From JBHIYN01 sp041984235 (GTDB taxonomy: Bacteria > Pseudomonadota > Gammaproteobacteria > Ga0077536), in NCBI GenBank assembly GCA_041984235.1, contig JBHIYN010000001.1, positions 1 to 64,000 on the forward strand: a stretch of 64,000 bases of DNA. The letters are read 5' to 3'. The notes below the pieces were generated by a model. That model did no database searches and was not told the origin of the DNA. It was given only the letters and a program-made list of their open reading frames with translations. Each line of letters starts with the position of its first letter. The stretch's first letter is position 1. Below are positions 25,933 through 34,535 of this stretch, piece after piece. Both the position numbers and the translations under genes were made by a program.

Positions 25933-26406
25933 TCAGGGCGGGGTACTGTCGAGGCGCGAGCGGGCGTGCTCGCGCGCGCCCGTCGCCGCCACCAGCGAGC
26001 CGGCGGCACCGAGGCCGAAGCGCGGCATACCGCTGTAGACGGCCTCGTATTCACCGGCCCGCACGCGGTAGGTCTCGTGCCAGATGCCGACGTCGCCGCG
26101 GCTGCGCCCGAGGCGCCGGTTGAACTGCGCCCACGCCGGCAGGTGCTCGCGATCCCGGTGCTGCGCGTAGGCTTCGAGGTGATCGAAGGAACGCCAGTAC
26201 TGCACGATCACCCGCGGGCTCGTGAAGTAGCCCAGGCAGCCGAGCTCCGGGTGGGCGTCCAGCTCGCGCAGCATGCGCGGCATGGCGAGGAACACCGGCA
26301 GCCACTGGTGGACTTTCCACGGCTTGTTGATGCGCATGCCGATGAGGAAGACCACGAAGTCACCTTCGATCTCGGCGGCCATGCGTTCGGCGATGATGGG
26401 CGTCAT
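25933..26406 (-). CDS. DUF4188-family protein
   Basis: This 157-residue protein resembles the DUF4188 group of dimeric alpha-beta-barrel, monooxygenase-like proteins: DFVVFLIGMRINKPWKVHQW, then GYFTSPRVIVQYWRSFDHLE and WHETYRVRAGEYEAVYSGMP. No reaction is established for the family. It lies 199 bases downstream of the BVMO start on the same strand, with a gap that includes the BVMO operator, so it is probably expressed separately. Confidence 0.65.
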   Translation of the reverse strand: MTPIIAERMAAEIEGDFVVFLIGMRINKPWKVHQWLPVFLAMPRMLRELDAHPELGCLGYFTSPRVIVQYWRSFDHLEAYAQHRDREHLPAWAQFNRRLGRSRGDVGIWHETYRVRAGEYEAVYSGMPRFGLGAAGSLVAATGAREHARSRLDSTPP

Positions 26407-26543
26407 GCGGGCGGGCTCCTGTTCGCTGCCGGCCGGTACACGTCGCGCGCGGCTTGATCCGGGTCATTGCCTTGCCGCCCGCCGCGTCCTAGTGTCGGAG
26501 CGTCGGGCCGGCGGCGGCCCGACGGAACCCGTGGAGATCCGCC

Positions 26544-26828
26544 ATGACGACGCCTTCGAAGGACGAGCTGCGCGCGAGCGCACGACAACTGCTGGACAAG
26601 ATGCGCGAGGAACGCGACGAGCTCAAGGTGCAGATGCACCTGGCGAAGGCCGAGGCGCGCGACGAGTGGGAACGGCTGGAGCCGAAATTCGAACAGCTCC
26701 AGGCGCGCGCGCACGAGGTCGCCGAGTCGGCCGGCGAGGCCTCGGCAGACATCGGTGCCGCCCTCAGGCTGCTCGGCGAGGAGCTGCGTAACGGCTACCA
26801 GCGCATCCGGAAATCGCTCGCCGGCTGA
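26544..26828 (+). CDS. small charged coiled-coil protein
   Basis: This 94-residue, almost wholly helical protein is rich in Glu, Arg, Lys and Ala (QLLDKMREERDELKVQMHLA). It has no signal peptide or membrane segment. It resembles small cytosolic amphipathic or apolipoprotein-like proteins often found near stress or ion-transport genes. No function is assigned. It precedes the P-type ATPase by 52 bases on the same strand and may be co-transcribed with it. Confidence 0.65.
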   Translation: MTTPSKDELRASARQLLDKMREERDELKVQMHLAKAEARDEWERLEPKFEQLQARAHEVAESAGEASADIGAALRLLGEELRNGYQRIRKSLAG

Positions 26829-26880
26829 GGGGGGCGCGTCGCCGCCGGGCACGCTCCGGTAGCTGGGGATAGTCACCGGT

Positions 26881-29649
26881 ATGCCTGATTCACCCGCGGC
26901 CGGCGCGGCGGCCGGGAACGACGACGCGGCCGCGCCCTACCGGCTGAGCGCCGCCGAGGTGCTGGCCGAGCTCGGCACGACCGCGGAGCAGGGCCTGGCC
27001 GCGGCCGAGGCCGCCGCGCGGCGCGCCCGTCACGGCGCGAACGTGCTGGAGGCGCGCGCGCGCACCGGTGTCGGTGCGCTGGTCGCGCGGCAGTTCCGCG
27101 ATCTCATCGTGCTGGTGCTGGTGGTCGCCGCCGCGCTCGCCTTCTACCTCGACGATACCCGCGGCGGTACGGTGCTGCTCGCGATCGTGTTCATCAACGC
27201 CGCCATCGGCGCATGGCAGGAGTACAAGGCCGAACGCATCCTCGACATGCTGCGCTCGCTGATCGCCGCCCGCGCCACGGTCATCCGCGGTGGCGAGCGG
27301 GTCGAGATCGACCAGGATGACCTGGTGCCCGGTGACATCGTCGAGCTGGAGGAGGGCGCGGCGGTGCCGGCCGACCTGCGCCTGGTGGCGACCAACCAGT
27401 TCGCGACCAACGACTTCATCCTCACCGGCGAGTCGCTGCCGCAGGAGAAGGATGCGGAGCTTGTGCTGGATGCCGCGGCCGACTACCCCGCGCAGGACAA
27501 CATGGTCTTCCTCGGTACCACGGTCGCGCGTGGCAACGCGGTCGGGGTGGTGGTGGCGACCGGTATGGCCACCGCCATCGGCGACATCGCGCGGGTCAGC
27601 GAGACCATCAGCCGCGAGCCCTCGCCGCTGCAGCGCGAGATGGACAGCCTGGCGAAGTCGCTGACCCGGCTGGCCGGTGTCATTGCGCTGGCCCTGTTCA
27701 CGGCCAGCGTACTGCTGCGCGGCGACGAGTTCGCGAGCTTCGACCTGCTCATCAACGGCAGCCTGCTGTTCGCTATCGGTGTCGCCGCGGCCTGTGTGCC
27801 CCAGGGCATGCCGGCACAGATCTCGGTGGCGCTGTCGCTCGGCGTGGCACGGCTCGCGCGCAAGCGGGCGGTGGTCAAGCGCCTGTCGGCGGTCGAGACG
27901 CTCGGCAGCACGACCGTCATCTGCTCCGACAAGACCGGCACCATCACCGCCAACGAGATGACCATCACGCACTGTTGGCTGAACGGCCGCGTGCTCGACG
28001 TCACCGGCGAAGGCTACGACCCGAGCGGTGACATCCGTGAAGGCGAGCGCGTGCTCGACGCCACCGAGCTCGAGCCGCTCGCGCAGTTCTTCGCCGACGG
28101 CCTGCTCGCCGGCAACGGCCGCACCCATGCACCCGACGACGGCCACGCGACCTGGTACGCGATCGGCGATCCGACCGGCGCCGCGTTCGTGCCGCTGGCG
28201 ATCAAGGCCGGGCTGGACCCGGACGACCTGGAAGCGCGTTTTGCTGAGCTGCAGGAGCTGCCCTTCGACAGCGATCGCAAGCGCATGAGCATCGTGCGCG
28301 GCGACGGCCAGCAGGCCATCGCCTACATGAAGGGCGCGCCACCCAGCGTGCTCGAGGTGTGCACGCAGATCCACCGCGGCGGCGGACCCGTGCCGCTCTC
28401 CGACGCCGATCGCGACGCGGTGGTGGAGCAGGTGCAGGCGTGGAGCGCGGAGTCGTTGCGCGTGATCGCGCTCGCCTACCGCGATTTCGAACGCCACCCG
28501 CAATCGTTCGGGATCGAGACCATCGAGCGCGACTTCGTGTTCGCCGGGCTGGTCGCCATGATCGACCTGCCGCGCCCCGGCGTGCGCGAGGCGATCCGCT
28601 CGGTGCGCGAGGCGCACGTGCGCGTGATCATGATCACCGGCGACGATCCGATCACCGCCGAGTCGATCGCGCGCCGCATCGGCATGGCCGAAGGGCGCGT
28701 GCTGACCGGCGAAGACCTCAGGGGCCTGCCGGCCGAACAACTGCGCAAGCTGCTGGCCGACGAGTGCCTGATCTTCTCGCGCGTCTCGCCGCGCGACAAG
28801 CACCGCGTGGTCAAGACCCTCAAGCGCATGGGCGACGTGGTCGCGGTCACCGGTGACGGCGTCAACGACACCCTCTCGCTGAAGCAGGCCGACATCGGCG
28901 TCGCGATGGGGCGGCTGGGCTCGGAGGTGGCCAAGGAGGCGGCCGAGATCGTGCTCATCGACGACAACTTCGCCACCCTGGTCGCGGCGGTGCGCGAGGG
29001 GCGCACGATCTTCCAGAACCTGAAGCGCGTGATCCTGTCCTCGATTACCTCCAACCTGGGCGAGCTCACGGTGGTCTGCGTCGGCTTCGTCGGCGTCGCC
29101 TGTGGCCTGCCGATCCCGATCACCGCGGTGCAGATCCTGGCGGTCGACCTGATCGGCGAGATGCTGCCGCTGATGGCGCTGACCTTCGATGCTGCCGAGC
29201 CCGGGGTGATGAAGCAGCCGCCGCGCCGGCTCGGCGAGCACATCGTCAATCGCCGCAGCCTGGTCGAGCTGGTTGCCGACGGTGTCGTAATGGGCATGGC
29301 CGGCTACGGCGCCTTCTTCATGGTGCAGCTCACCGGCGGCACGCTGGGCATGGCGCAGGCCGCGACCTACGCCGGCATCGTGCTCGCGCAGTACGCCAAC
29401 ATCCTCTCGCACCGCTCCCGCGGCACGGTGTTCACGCCGTACCTGTTTGCCAACCGGCCGCTGTGGCAATCGCTGGGCGTGTCGCTGGCCGTCGTCCTCG
29501 CGATCATCAACGTGCCGGCGATCGGCGCGTGGTTCGGCTTCGAGCCGCTGCGCGCCGGCGACTGGCTGTGGCCGGTCGGTGGCGCGCTGGGCTTCCTGCT
29601 GTGGTTCGAGACCAAGAAGCGCTGGCTGTACGGCTGGCTGGGCACATGA
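26881..29649 (+). CDS. P-type cation-transporting ATPase (P2-type)
   Basis: This 922-residue HAD-superfamily pump has the actuator motif TGES, the phosphorylation motif SDKTGT (Asp350), and the hinge GDGVND in the usual order, with an N-terminal cation-ATPase domain. The ion-site helices are unusual. The M4 motif that is PEGLP in calcium pumps reads VPQGMPA, with Gln308 in place of the ion-ligand Glu. M6 reads AVDLIGEMLP and continues AAEPGVMKQPPR, closer to Na/K-ATPase (D..D, then MK.QPR) than to SERCA. The ion specificity is therefore uncertain: a monovalent or atypical cation is plausible, calcium less so. Confidence 0.85.
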   Translation: MPDSPAAGAAAGNDDAAAPYRLSAAEVLAELGTTAEQGLAAAEAAARRARHGANVLEARARTGVGALVARQFRDLIVLVLVVAAALAFYLDDTRGGTVLLAIVFINAAIGAWQEYKAERILDMLRSLIAARATVIRGGERVEIDQDDLVPGDIVELEEGAAVPADLRLVATNQFATNDFILTGESLPQEKDAELVLDAAADYPAQDNMVFLGTTVARGNAVGVVVATGMATAIGDIARVSETISREPSPLQREMDSLAKSLTRLAGVIALALFTASVLLRGDEFASFDLLINGSLLFAIGVAAACVPQGMPAQISVALSLGVARLARKRAVVKRLSAVETLGSTTVICSDKTGTITANEMTITHCWLNGRVLDVTGEGYDPSGDIREGERVLDATELEPLAQFFADGLLAGNGRTHAPDDGHATWYAIGDPTGAAFVPLAIKAGLDPDDLEARFAELQELPFDSDRKRMSIVRGDGQQAIAYMKGAPPSVLEVCTQIHRGGGPVPLSDADRDAVVEQVQAWSAESLRVIALAYRDFERHPQSFGIETIERDFVFAGLVAMIDLPRPGVREAIRSVREAHVRVIMITGDDPITAESIARRIGMAEGRVLTGEDLRGLPAEQLRKLLADECLIFSRVSPRDKHRVVKTLKRMGDVVAVTGDGVNDTLSLKQADIGVAMGRLGSEVAKEAAEIVLIDDNFATLVAAVREGRTIFQNLKRVILSSITSNLGELTVVCVGFVGVACGLPIPITAVQILAVDLIGEMLPLMALTFDAAEPGVMKQPPRRLGEHIVNRRSLVELVADGVVMGMAGYGAFFMVQLTGGTLGMAQAATYAGIVLAQYANILSHRSRGTVFTPYLFANRPLWQSLGVSLAVVLAIINVPAIGAWFGFEPLRAGDWLWPVGGALGFLLWFETKKRWLYGWLGT

Positions 29650-29680
29650 GCGACGGGTAGCGCCGCGCCCGGCGGCCGTT

Positions 29681-30205
29681 TCAGATCGGCCGTGCGAGGA
29701 CGTCGGTCAGCGCACAGCCGGCCAGCTCGCGCACCTCGACCACCGCGTGGTAGCGCACGGTGATACGCAGCCGCCGGAATCGCCAGCGGTCGGGCTCGCG
29801 TCGCATGCGGTGCTGGTAGGTGCCGATCAGGATGCGGTCGTTGGCGACGATCTCGAAGAAGTAGGCGAGCGTGGTGGCCTCGTCGCCGAGATGCTCGATC
29901 TGCATGTTGGTGCTGATGTGCCCGGTGGTGAAGATTCCGCCGGGGATGTCGTAGACGCCGGCCATGGCCGGCTTGTAGAAGGACTCGATGATCGCCTCGC
30001 GCCCGCGGAAGGTGCCGTCGAGCCCGTCGCCCAGGCCCTGCAGGCCGACCATCTCGAGCTCGGCGTCGTCGGTGTAGACGTCGGCCAGGCCGGCCCAGTC
30101 CTTGCTGTCCAGGCGAATGCAGTAGTCGCGCCAGGTGTGGCGGACCGCTTCGAGATCCTCGAGGTGGCGCAGGCGCGCGGCCAGCGTCTCCAGGGTATCG
30201 GACAT
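29681..30205 (-). CDS. SnoaL-like / NTF2-fold protein
   Basis: This 174-residue protein has the SnoaL-like layout: LEAVRHTWRDYCIRLDSKDW, then VYTDDAELEM, FRGREAIIESFYKP and HRMRREPDRWRFRRLRITVR. Members include steroid-isomerase-like and dehydratase-like enzymes and non-enzymatic homologues. The ATG at 30205 marks the real start; longer frames running into the adjoining repeat array are artefacts. With the nearby BVMO it fits a hydrophobic-compound catabolic setting, but its reaction is unknown. Confidence 0.75.
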   Translation of the reverse strand: MSDTLETLAARLRHLEDLEAVRHTWRDYCIRLDSKDWAGLADVYTDDAELEMVGLQGLGDGLDGTFRGREAIIESFYKPAMAGVYDIPGGIFTTGHISTNMQIEHLGDEATTLAYFFEIVANDRILIGTYQHRMRREPDRWRFRRLRITVRYHAVVEVRELAGCALTDVLARPI

Positions 30206-30265
30206 GGCTGATTCTCCCCTCGTTGCGATGTACCTGGGGAGGGTAGGCGATCCTGGGGGGGGATT

Positions 30266-30849
30266 GGGGACAGTCCCCCTTTTTTGGGGGTTGGTGCGGT
30301 GTCGGGGACAGTCCCCTTTTCCATATTGTGCGTTGTGGCGCTGGAGCGGGGTTGGTGCTTTGGGCGGTTGTCCGTCGCGGTAGGAAAAGGGGACAGTCCC
30401 CTTATTCGCGGGAGCAGGGACAGTCCCCTTTTCCACGTTGCGGGTCGTGGCTTTGGGGGAGCGCCGTATGCTGCGGGCGGCGTCGAGCTTTGGGAAAAGG
30501 GGACAGTCCCCTTTTCCATATTGCGGGATGTGGTGCCGGAGCGGGGTTGGTGCTCTGGGCGGTTGTCCGTCGCGGCGGGAAAAAGGGACAGTCCCCTTTT
30601 CCACATTGCGGGTTGTGGTGCCGGAGCGGGGTTGGTGCTCTGGGCGGTTGTCCGTCGCGGCGGGAAAAGGGGACAGTCCCCTTTTCCAGTTTGCTGGTTG
30701 TGGTGCCGGAGCGGGGTTGGTGCTTTGGGCGGTTGTCCGTCGCGGCGGGAAAAGGGGACAGTCCCTTTTCCACGTTGCGGGTTGTGGCGCTGGAGCGGGG
30801 TTGGTGCTCTGGGCGGTTGTCCGTCGCGGTCGGAAAAGGGGACAGTCCC
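30266..30849. repeat. tandem array of nine GGGGACAGTCCCC palindromes (about 85-base unit)
   Basis: Palindrome cores GGG(G)ACAGTCCC(C) lie at 30266, 30304, 30389, 30417, 30499, 30585, 30669, 30754 and 30838. Most are flanked as AAAA-core-TTTT. From 30304 on, the spacing is mostly 82-86 bases, and the spacer is a conserved sequence containing GGAGCGGGGTTGGTGCT and GGCGGTTGTCCGTCGCGG. The unit is REP/BIME-like. In translation it yields spurious KGTVPF and RGQSPF peptides on both strands. It fills the gap between the SnoaL-like gene and the PQQ dehydrogenase, and the last copy touches the dehydrogenase stop codon. Confidence 0.9.
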
Positions 30850-32570
30850 TAGGGGAGGGCGAAGACCCAGAGGACGCCGCCCTGGGGGACGTGGGTAGTG
30901 GTGCCGAAGGCCTTGTCGAGGTAGTCCTGCTTGCGCTGGGCGTCGACGCCCCAGCCGGACTGCACGGCGACGTACTGGCGGCCGTCGACCGCGTAGCTGA
31001 CCGGTACGCCGACCACGCCGGAGTTGGTGCGCTGCTGCCACAGGGTCTCGCCGGTGCGGGCGTCGAAGGCGCGGAAGTAGCGATCGTTGGTGCCGCCGGC
31101 AAAGACCAGGCCGCCGGCGGTGGTCAGCACCGGTCCCCAGTTGTGCGACTTGAACCCGACCGTCCAGGCGCGCTTGCCGGTGGCGAGATCCCAGGCCTGC
31201 AGCTCGCCGATGTGGTCGGCGGCGTCGGCGGTGGGGAAGACCTCCAGGGTGTCGAAGGTGACGCCGAGGTAGAGCTCGCCCGGCCGGTATTTCGCCTTGG
31301 CGCCGGTCATCGCGCTGCACAGGTTGTCATTGGCGGGGATGTAGAGGTAGCCGGTCTGCGGGTTGTAGGCCGAAGGCGGCCAGTCCTTGCCGCCCCAGAT
31401 CGAAGGACAGAACTCGACGCGCTGGCCGATGCGCGGGATGCGCGTCGGGTCGTACTGCGGGCGGCCGCTCTCCGGATCGATGGCGGTGAACACGTTCTGC
31501 TTCACGTAGGGCGTGGCGTCGACGTAGCGGATCCCCTCGGCGCTGCGCTCCAAGAGCCACAGGTAACCGTTGCGCCCGGCGTGCACCAGGCCCTTGATGG
31601 TGCGTCCGCCGCGCGGCAGGTCGATCAGCAGCGGCGCCGAGACCTCGTCCCAGTCCCAGGCGTCGTGCGGGTGGTACTGGTGATGGCTGCGGATGGCGCC
31701 GGTGTCGACGTCGAGCGCGACCACCGAGGTCGCGTAGAGGTTGTCGCCGGGCCGCTGCTCGGCCATCCACGGGCCGGCGTTACCCGTGCCCCAGTAGCTG
31801 AGCCGGGTCTCGGGATCGTAGCTGCCGGTGACCCAGATCGAGATCCCGCCGCGCTGCCACGCTTCCTCCGTCCAGGTCTCGTGGCCGGGCTCGCCGGGCC
31901 CGGGCACGAGATGGGTCTTCCAGGCCGGCTCGCCGCTGTCGGCATCGAAGGCCTGGATGAAGCCACGTACGCCGAACTCGCCACCGGAGACGCCGACCAG
32001 CACCTTGCCCTCGACCGCCAGCGGCGCCAGCGTCATGTAGTAACCGGCCAGGTAGTCGCCGACCTCGGCCTCCCACGCCACCTCGCCGGTACGTGCATCC
32101 AGCGCGACCAGGAAGGCATCGACGGTGGCCACGTAGACCTTGTCGCCCCACAGCGCGACGCCGCGGTTGGTCGGGTGGAGCTGGAACAGGTCGTCCGGCA
32201 GCTCGCGACGGTAACGCCAGATCTGATCGCCCGTGCGCGCGTCCAGCGCGATGACCTGGTTGCGCGGCGTGGTGATGAACATGATGCCGTCGTTGACCAC
32301 CGGCGGCGCCTGGTGCGCTTCGAGCATGCCGGTGGAGAAGGTCCACGCCGCTTCCAACTGCGCGACGTTGGCGGTGCTGATCTGGTCCAGCGGACTGTAG
32401 CCCCAGCTGTCGTAGGTGCGGCGGTACTGCAGCCAGTTGTGCGCCTCGGGCGCGGCCAGCCGTGCGGCGGTCACCGGGGTATAGGCGGGCGTGGCATCGT
32501 CGGCGCCGGTCAGCGCCGGCAGCAGGGTGGTCAGTGCCACGAGCAGTGCGCGGCGTGACGAGAATTTCAT
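30849..32570 (-). CDS. PQQ-dependent alcohol dehydrogenase with lanthanide-type active site
   Basis: This 573-residue exported quinoprotein (signal peptide MKFSSRRALLVALTTLLPAL) has tryptophan-docking-type beta-propeller repeats. Predicted active-site residues are Glu198 (GGEFGVRG), Asn264 (WGTGNAGPW) and Asp306 in WDWDE. The extra Asp308, two residues after the catalytic Asp, is the mark of lanthanide-dependent enzymes such as XoxF and PedH; calcium enzymes have Ala or Ser there. No heme-binding CxxCH is present. The vicinal Cys-Cys pair of methanol dehydrogenases is also missing. Its ATG directly follows the stop of the Rieske gene upstream. The alcohol oxidised is unknown. Confidence 0.85.
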   Translation of the reverse strand: MKFSSRRALLVALTTLLPALTGADDATPAYTPVTAARLAAPEAHNWLQYRRTYDSWGYSPLDQISTANVAQLEAAWTFSTGMLEAHQAPPVVNDGIMFITTPRNQVIALDARTGDQIWRYRRELPDDLFQLHPTNRGVALWGDKVYVATVDAFLVALDARTGEVAWEAEVGDYLAGYYMTLAPLAVEGKVLVGVSGGEFGVRGFIQAFDADSGEPAWKTHLVPGPGEPGHETWTEEAWQRGGISIWVTGSYDPETRLSYWGTGNAGPWMAEQRPGDNLYATSVVALDVDTGAIRSHHQYHPHDAWDWDEVSAPLLIDLPRGGRTIKGLVHAGRNGYLWLLERSAEGIRYVDATPYVKQNVFTAIDPESGRPQYDPTRIPRIGQRVEFCPSIWGGKDWPPSAYNPQTGYLYIPANDNLCSAMTGAKAKYRPGELYLGVTFDTLEVFPTADAADHIGELQAWDLATGKRAWTVGFKSHNWGPVLTTAGGLVFAGGTNDRYFRAFDARTGETLWQQRTNSGVVGVPVSYAVDGRQYVAVQSGWGVDAQRKQDYLDKAFGTTTHVPQGGVLWVFALP

Positions 32571-33170
32571 TCAGGCCTGCGCCCCCACGCGCGCACTGAA
32601 GGGGCCGGCGATGACCAGTCGCTCGCCGACCACGCGCAGCGGCAGCGTCGGCAGCGCGCGCGGCGCCGGCCCGCTGACGCGGCTGCCGCCGGCGAGCGGG
32701 TCGAAGGTCGAGCCGTGGCACGGGCACACCAGGTGGCGCTGGTCCGCGTCCCACTCCGAGACGCCGCAGGCGGTGTGCGTGCAGACCCCGGAGAAGGCCA
32801 GCATGCCGTGCGCGGCGACGGCCTGCCCGGCGGCTTCGGCTGCGCCCGGCAGCGGGCGCAGGACCAGGATCTGGTTGAGGCGCGAGCGCTCGCGTATGAC
32901 GCCGCTGGCCGCGTCACGCGGGTAGGCCAGCAGCGGCGCGGCGCCGGCGACGACGTCCGCCGGCGTCAGCGCCCGCCCGTCGTTCTCGTAGGAGGGGAAG
33001 GCCAGCTCGTCGTCGGGTTGCGGCGGCAGGCGGCGCGGATCGTCCCTGCCTGCCGCGTGCAGCGCGGGTGCGGCACCCAGCGCGGCCAGCGCGGCGAGGC
33101 CGCCGCCGCGCAGCAGCGCCCGGCGTCGCGCACACGGCGCACAGCGCGCATCATCGTCGTTGCGGGTCAT
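32571..33170 (-). CDS. exported Rieske 2Fe-2S protein, partner of PQQ dehydrogenase
   Basis: This 199-residue protein carries a twin-arginine-type signal (CARRRALLRGGGLAALAAL). Its C-terminal Rieske domain has CTHTAC (Cys130, His132) and CPCHGS (Cys149, His152), and Cys135 and Cys151 form the expected disulfide. This is the bc1/arsenite-oxidase type of Rieske cluster, placed outside the inner membrane. Its stop abuts the ATG of the PQQ dehydrogenase, so the two are translated from one message. It may take electrons from the dehydrogenase in place of the usual cytochrome c, which is inference from gene order. Confidence 0.85.
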   Translation of the reverse strand: MTRNDDDARCAPCARRRALLRGGGLAALAALGAAPALHAAGRDDPRRLPPQPDDELAFPSYENDGRALTPADVVAGAAPLLAYPRDAASGVIRERSRLNQILVLRPLPGAAEAAGQAVAAHGMLAFSGVCTHTACGVSEWDADQRHLVCPCHGSTFDPLAGGSRVSGPAPRALPTLPLRVVGERLVIAGPFSARVGAQA

Positions 33171-33313
33171 CGGCGCAGGCTCCCCTCTGCTGTTGCAACC
33201 GCGGGCAAGCCTGTCATCCCGGCAGGAGCGGCGCAAGTCGTGCGCGCGCATGGATCCCGGCCCGCACGTGGCGTTAGCATACGCGCCCTTTCCCGAGGCG
33301 CGAGGCCGCGCTG

Positions 33314-33907
33314 ATGGACCCTGCGATCGAAACCTGCCCCGATTGCGATCGGCTGCAGCGCGTGCCGCGCGGCAACGCCGGCGGCGCGCCGTGCTGCGTG
33401 CGCTGCGGTGCACGGCTGCCGTTCGCCGAGCCGAACCTCGCGCGCGATGCCGCGCTCGCGGTAACGGTGCTGGTGCTGCTCGCGATCGCCAACGGCTTCC
33501 CCCTGCTCGCGCTCGACATCGGCGGCCGCCAGGAGCAGGCGACGGTGTTCGACGGCGTCGTGCGACTGTGGGATGCGCGGCGTTACGAGCTGGCGCTGGT
33601 GGTGGCGATGGTGGCCGTCGTCATCCCGGTCATGCACGCGACCGCGGTACTGGTGCGCAGCTACCTGATCGCGCACGGCTACCGGCGGCAGGCCGCCCGC
33701 ACCTGGGCCTTGTGGTCGGTGCGCCTGGCGCCGTGGGGCATGACCGAGGTCTACCTGCTGGGCGCGCTGGTGGCGTTCGTCAAGCTCGGCGACATCGCGG
33801 CGGTCGTGGTCGGCCCGGCGCTGTGGGCGTTCGCGCTCATGAGTGTGCTCACGGCCTGGACCTCGAGCCATGCCGCGGGCATGTGGACGGCGCTCGCACG
33901 TGGCTGA
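33314..33907 (+). CDS. pqiA: PqiA-domain membrane protein (first half)
   Basis: This 197-residue PqiA domain starts with a zinc-ribbon-like segment (CPDCDRLQRVP, CCVRCGARLPF) followed by four membrane helices. In E. coli a single PqiA carries two such domains; here they are separate genes, and this is the first. PqiA proteins are the inner-membrane part of the PqiABC MCE system, which handles lipids between the membranes and supports envelope integrity. The next gene starts with GTG 8 bases before this one's end, so translation is coupled. A probable -10 (TAGCAT) lies at about 33276. Confidence 0.85.
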   Translation: MDPAIETCPDCDRLQRVPRGNAGGAPCCVRCGARLPFAEPNLARDAALAVTVLVLLAIANGFPLLALDIGGRQEQATVFDGVVRLWDARRYELALVVAMVAVVIPVMHATAVLVRSYLIAHGYRRQAARTWALWSVRLAPWGMTEVYLLGALVAFVKLGDIAAVVVGPALWAFALMSVLTAWTSSHAAGMWTALARG

Positions 33908-34535
33908 GGCGCCCGCGTCGTTCGCTGCCGGCTCGGCCGCTGCGCGCGGCCTGGCCTGCTGCCGGGTGTGCCATGCCACCTCGCGCATGCCGTCGGGCGG
34001 CCACGCGAGCTGCCCGCGCTGCGGCGCGCGCCTGGCGCTGCGCCTGCCGCTCGCGGTGCAGCGCACCTGGGCGCTGCTGCTGACTGCAGCGATCTGCTAC
34101 GTCCCCGCCAACCTGTATCCGATCATGACCGTGGTGCGCTTCGGGCGCGGACAACCGGACACCATCGCCAGCGGCATCGTGCACCTAGCCGAGGGGGGGC
34201 AGTGGCCGATCGCGTTCCTGGTGTTCGTCGCCAGCATCGTGGTGCCGGTGGTCAAGATCGGCGCGCTCGCCCTGTTGCTGGTGTCGGTGCAGTGCCGCTG
34301 GCGCTGGCGCGTGCGCGAGCGGGCCGAGCTCTACCGCTTCGTCGACTTCATCGGCCGCTGGTCGATGATCGACGTCTTCATGATCTCGATCCTGGTCGCC
34401 CTGGTGCGGCTGGGCGCGCTCGCCACCATCGTGCCGGGGCCGGGCGCGGCGTTCTTCGCCGCGGTCGTGCTCGCCACCATGTTCGCCGCCGTGACCTTCG
34501 ACGAGCGGCTGCTGTGGGACGCCGCCGATGACTGA
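33900..34535 (+). CDS. pqiA: PqiA-domain membrane protein (second half)
   Basis: This protein of about 211 residues has the same build as its neighbour: a zinc-ribbon (CCRVCHATSRMP, CPRCGARLAL) and four membrane helices including YVPANLYPIMTVV, a PqiA hallmark. The GTG at 33900, overlapping the previous stop, is the likely start; an upstream ATG at 33843 would run through the preceding gene. It overlaps the pqiB start by 8 bases. Together the two proteins correspond to the two halves of E. coli PqiA. Confidence 0.85.
   Translation: MAEAPASFAAGSAAARGLACCRVCHATSRMPSGGHASCPRCGARLALRLPLAVQRTWALLLTAAICYVPANLYPIMTVVRFGRGQPDTIASGIVHLAEGGQWPIAFLVFVASIVVPVVKIGALALLLVSVQCRWRWRVRERAELYRFVDFIGRWSMIDVFMISILVALVRLGALATIVPGPGAAFFAAVVLATMFAAVTFDERLLWDAADD

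Noticed and set aside
26890..29469. 859-codon minus-strand frame opposite the P-type ATPase
   Set aside because: Shadow of the ATPase gene: no motifs, and compositional bias only.
30266..30849. Possible CRISPR array
   Set aside because: The spacers between the short palindromes are themselves conserved and no cas genes are present, so it is a REP/BIME-type array.
30402..30898. Repeat-rich open frames with KGTVPF / RGQSPF peptides
   Set aside because: They arise from translating the palindrome array on either strand and are not proteins.
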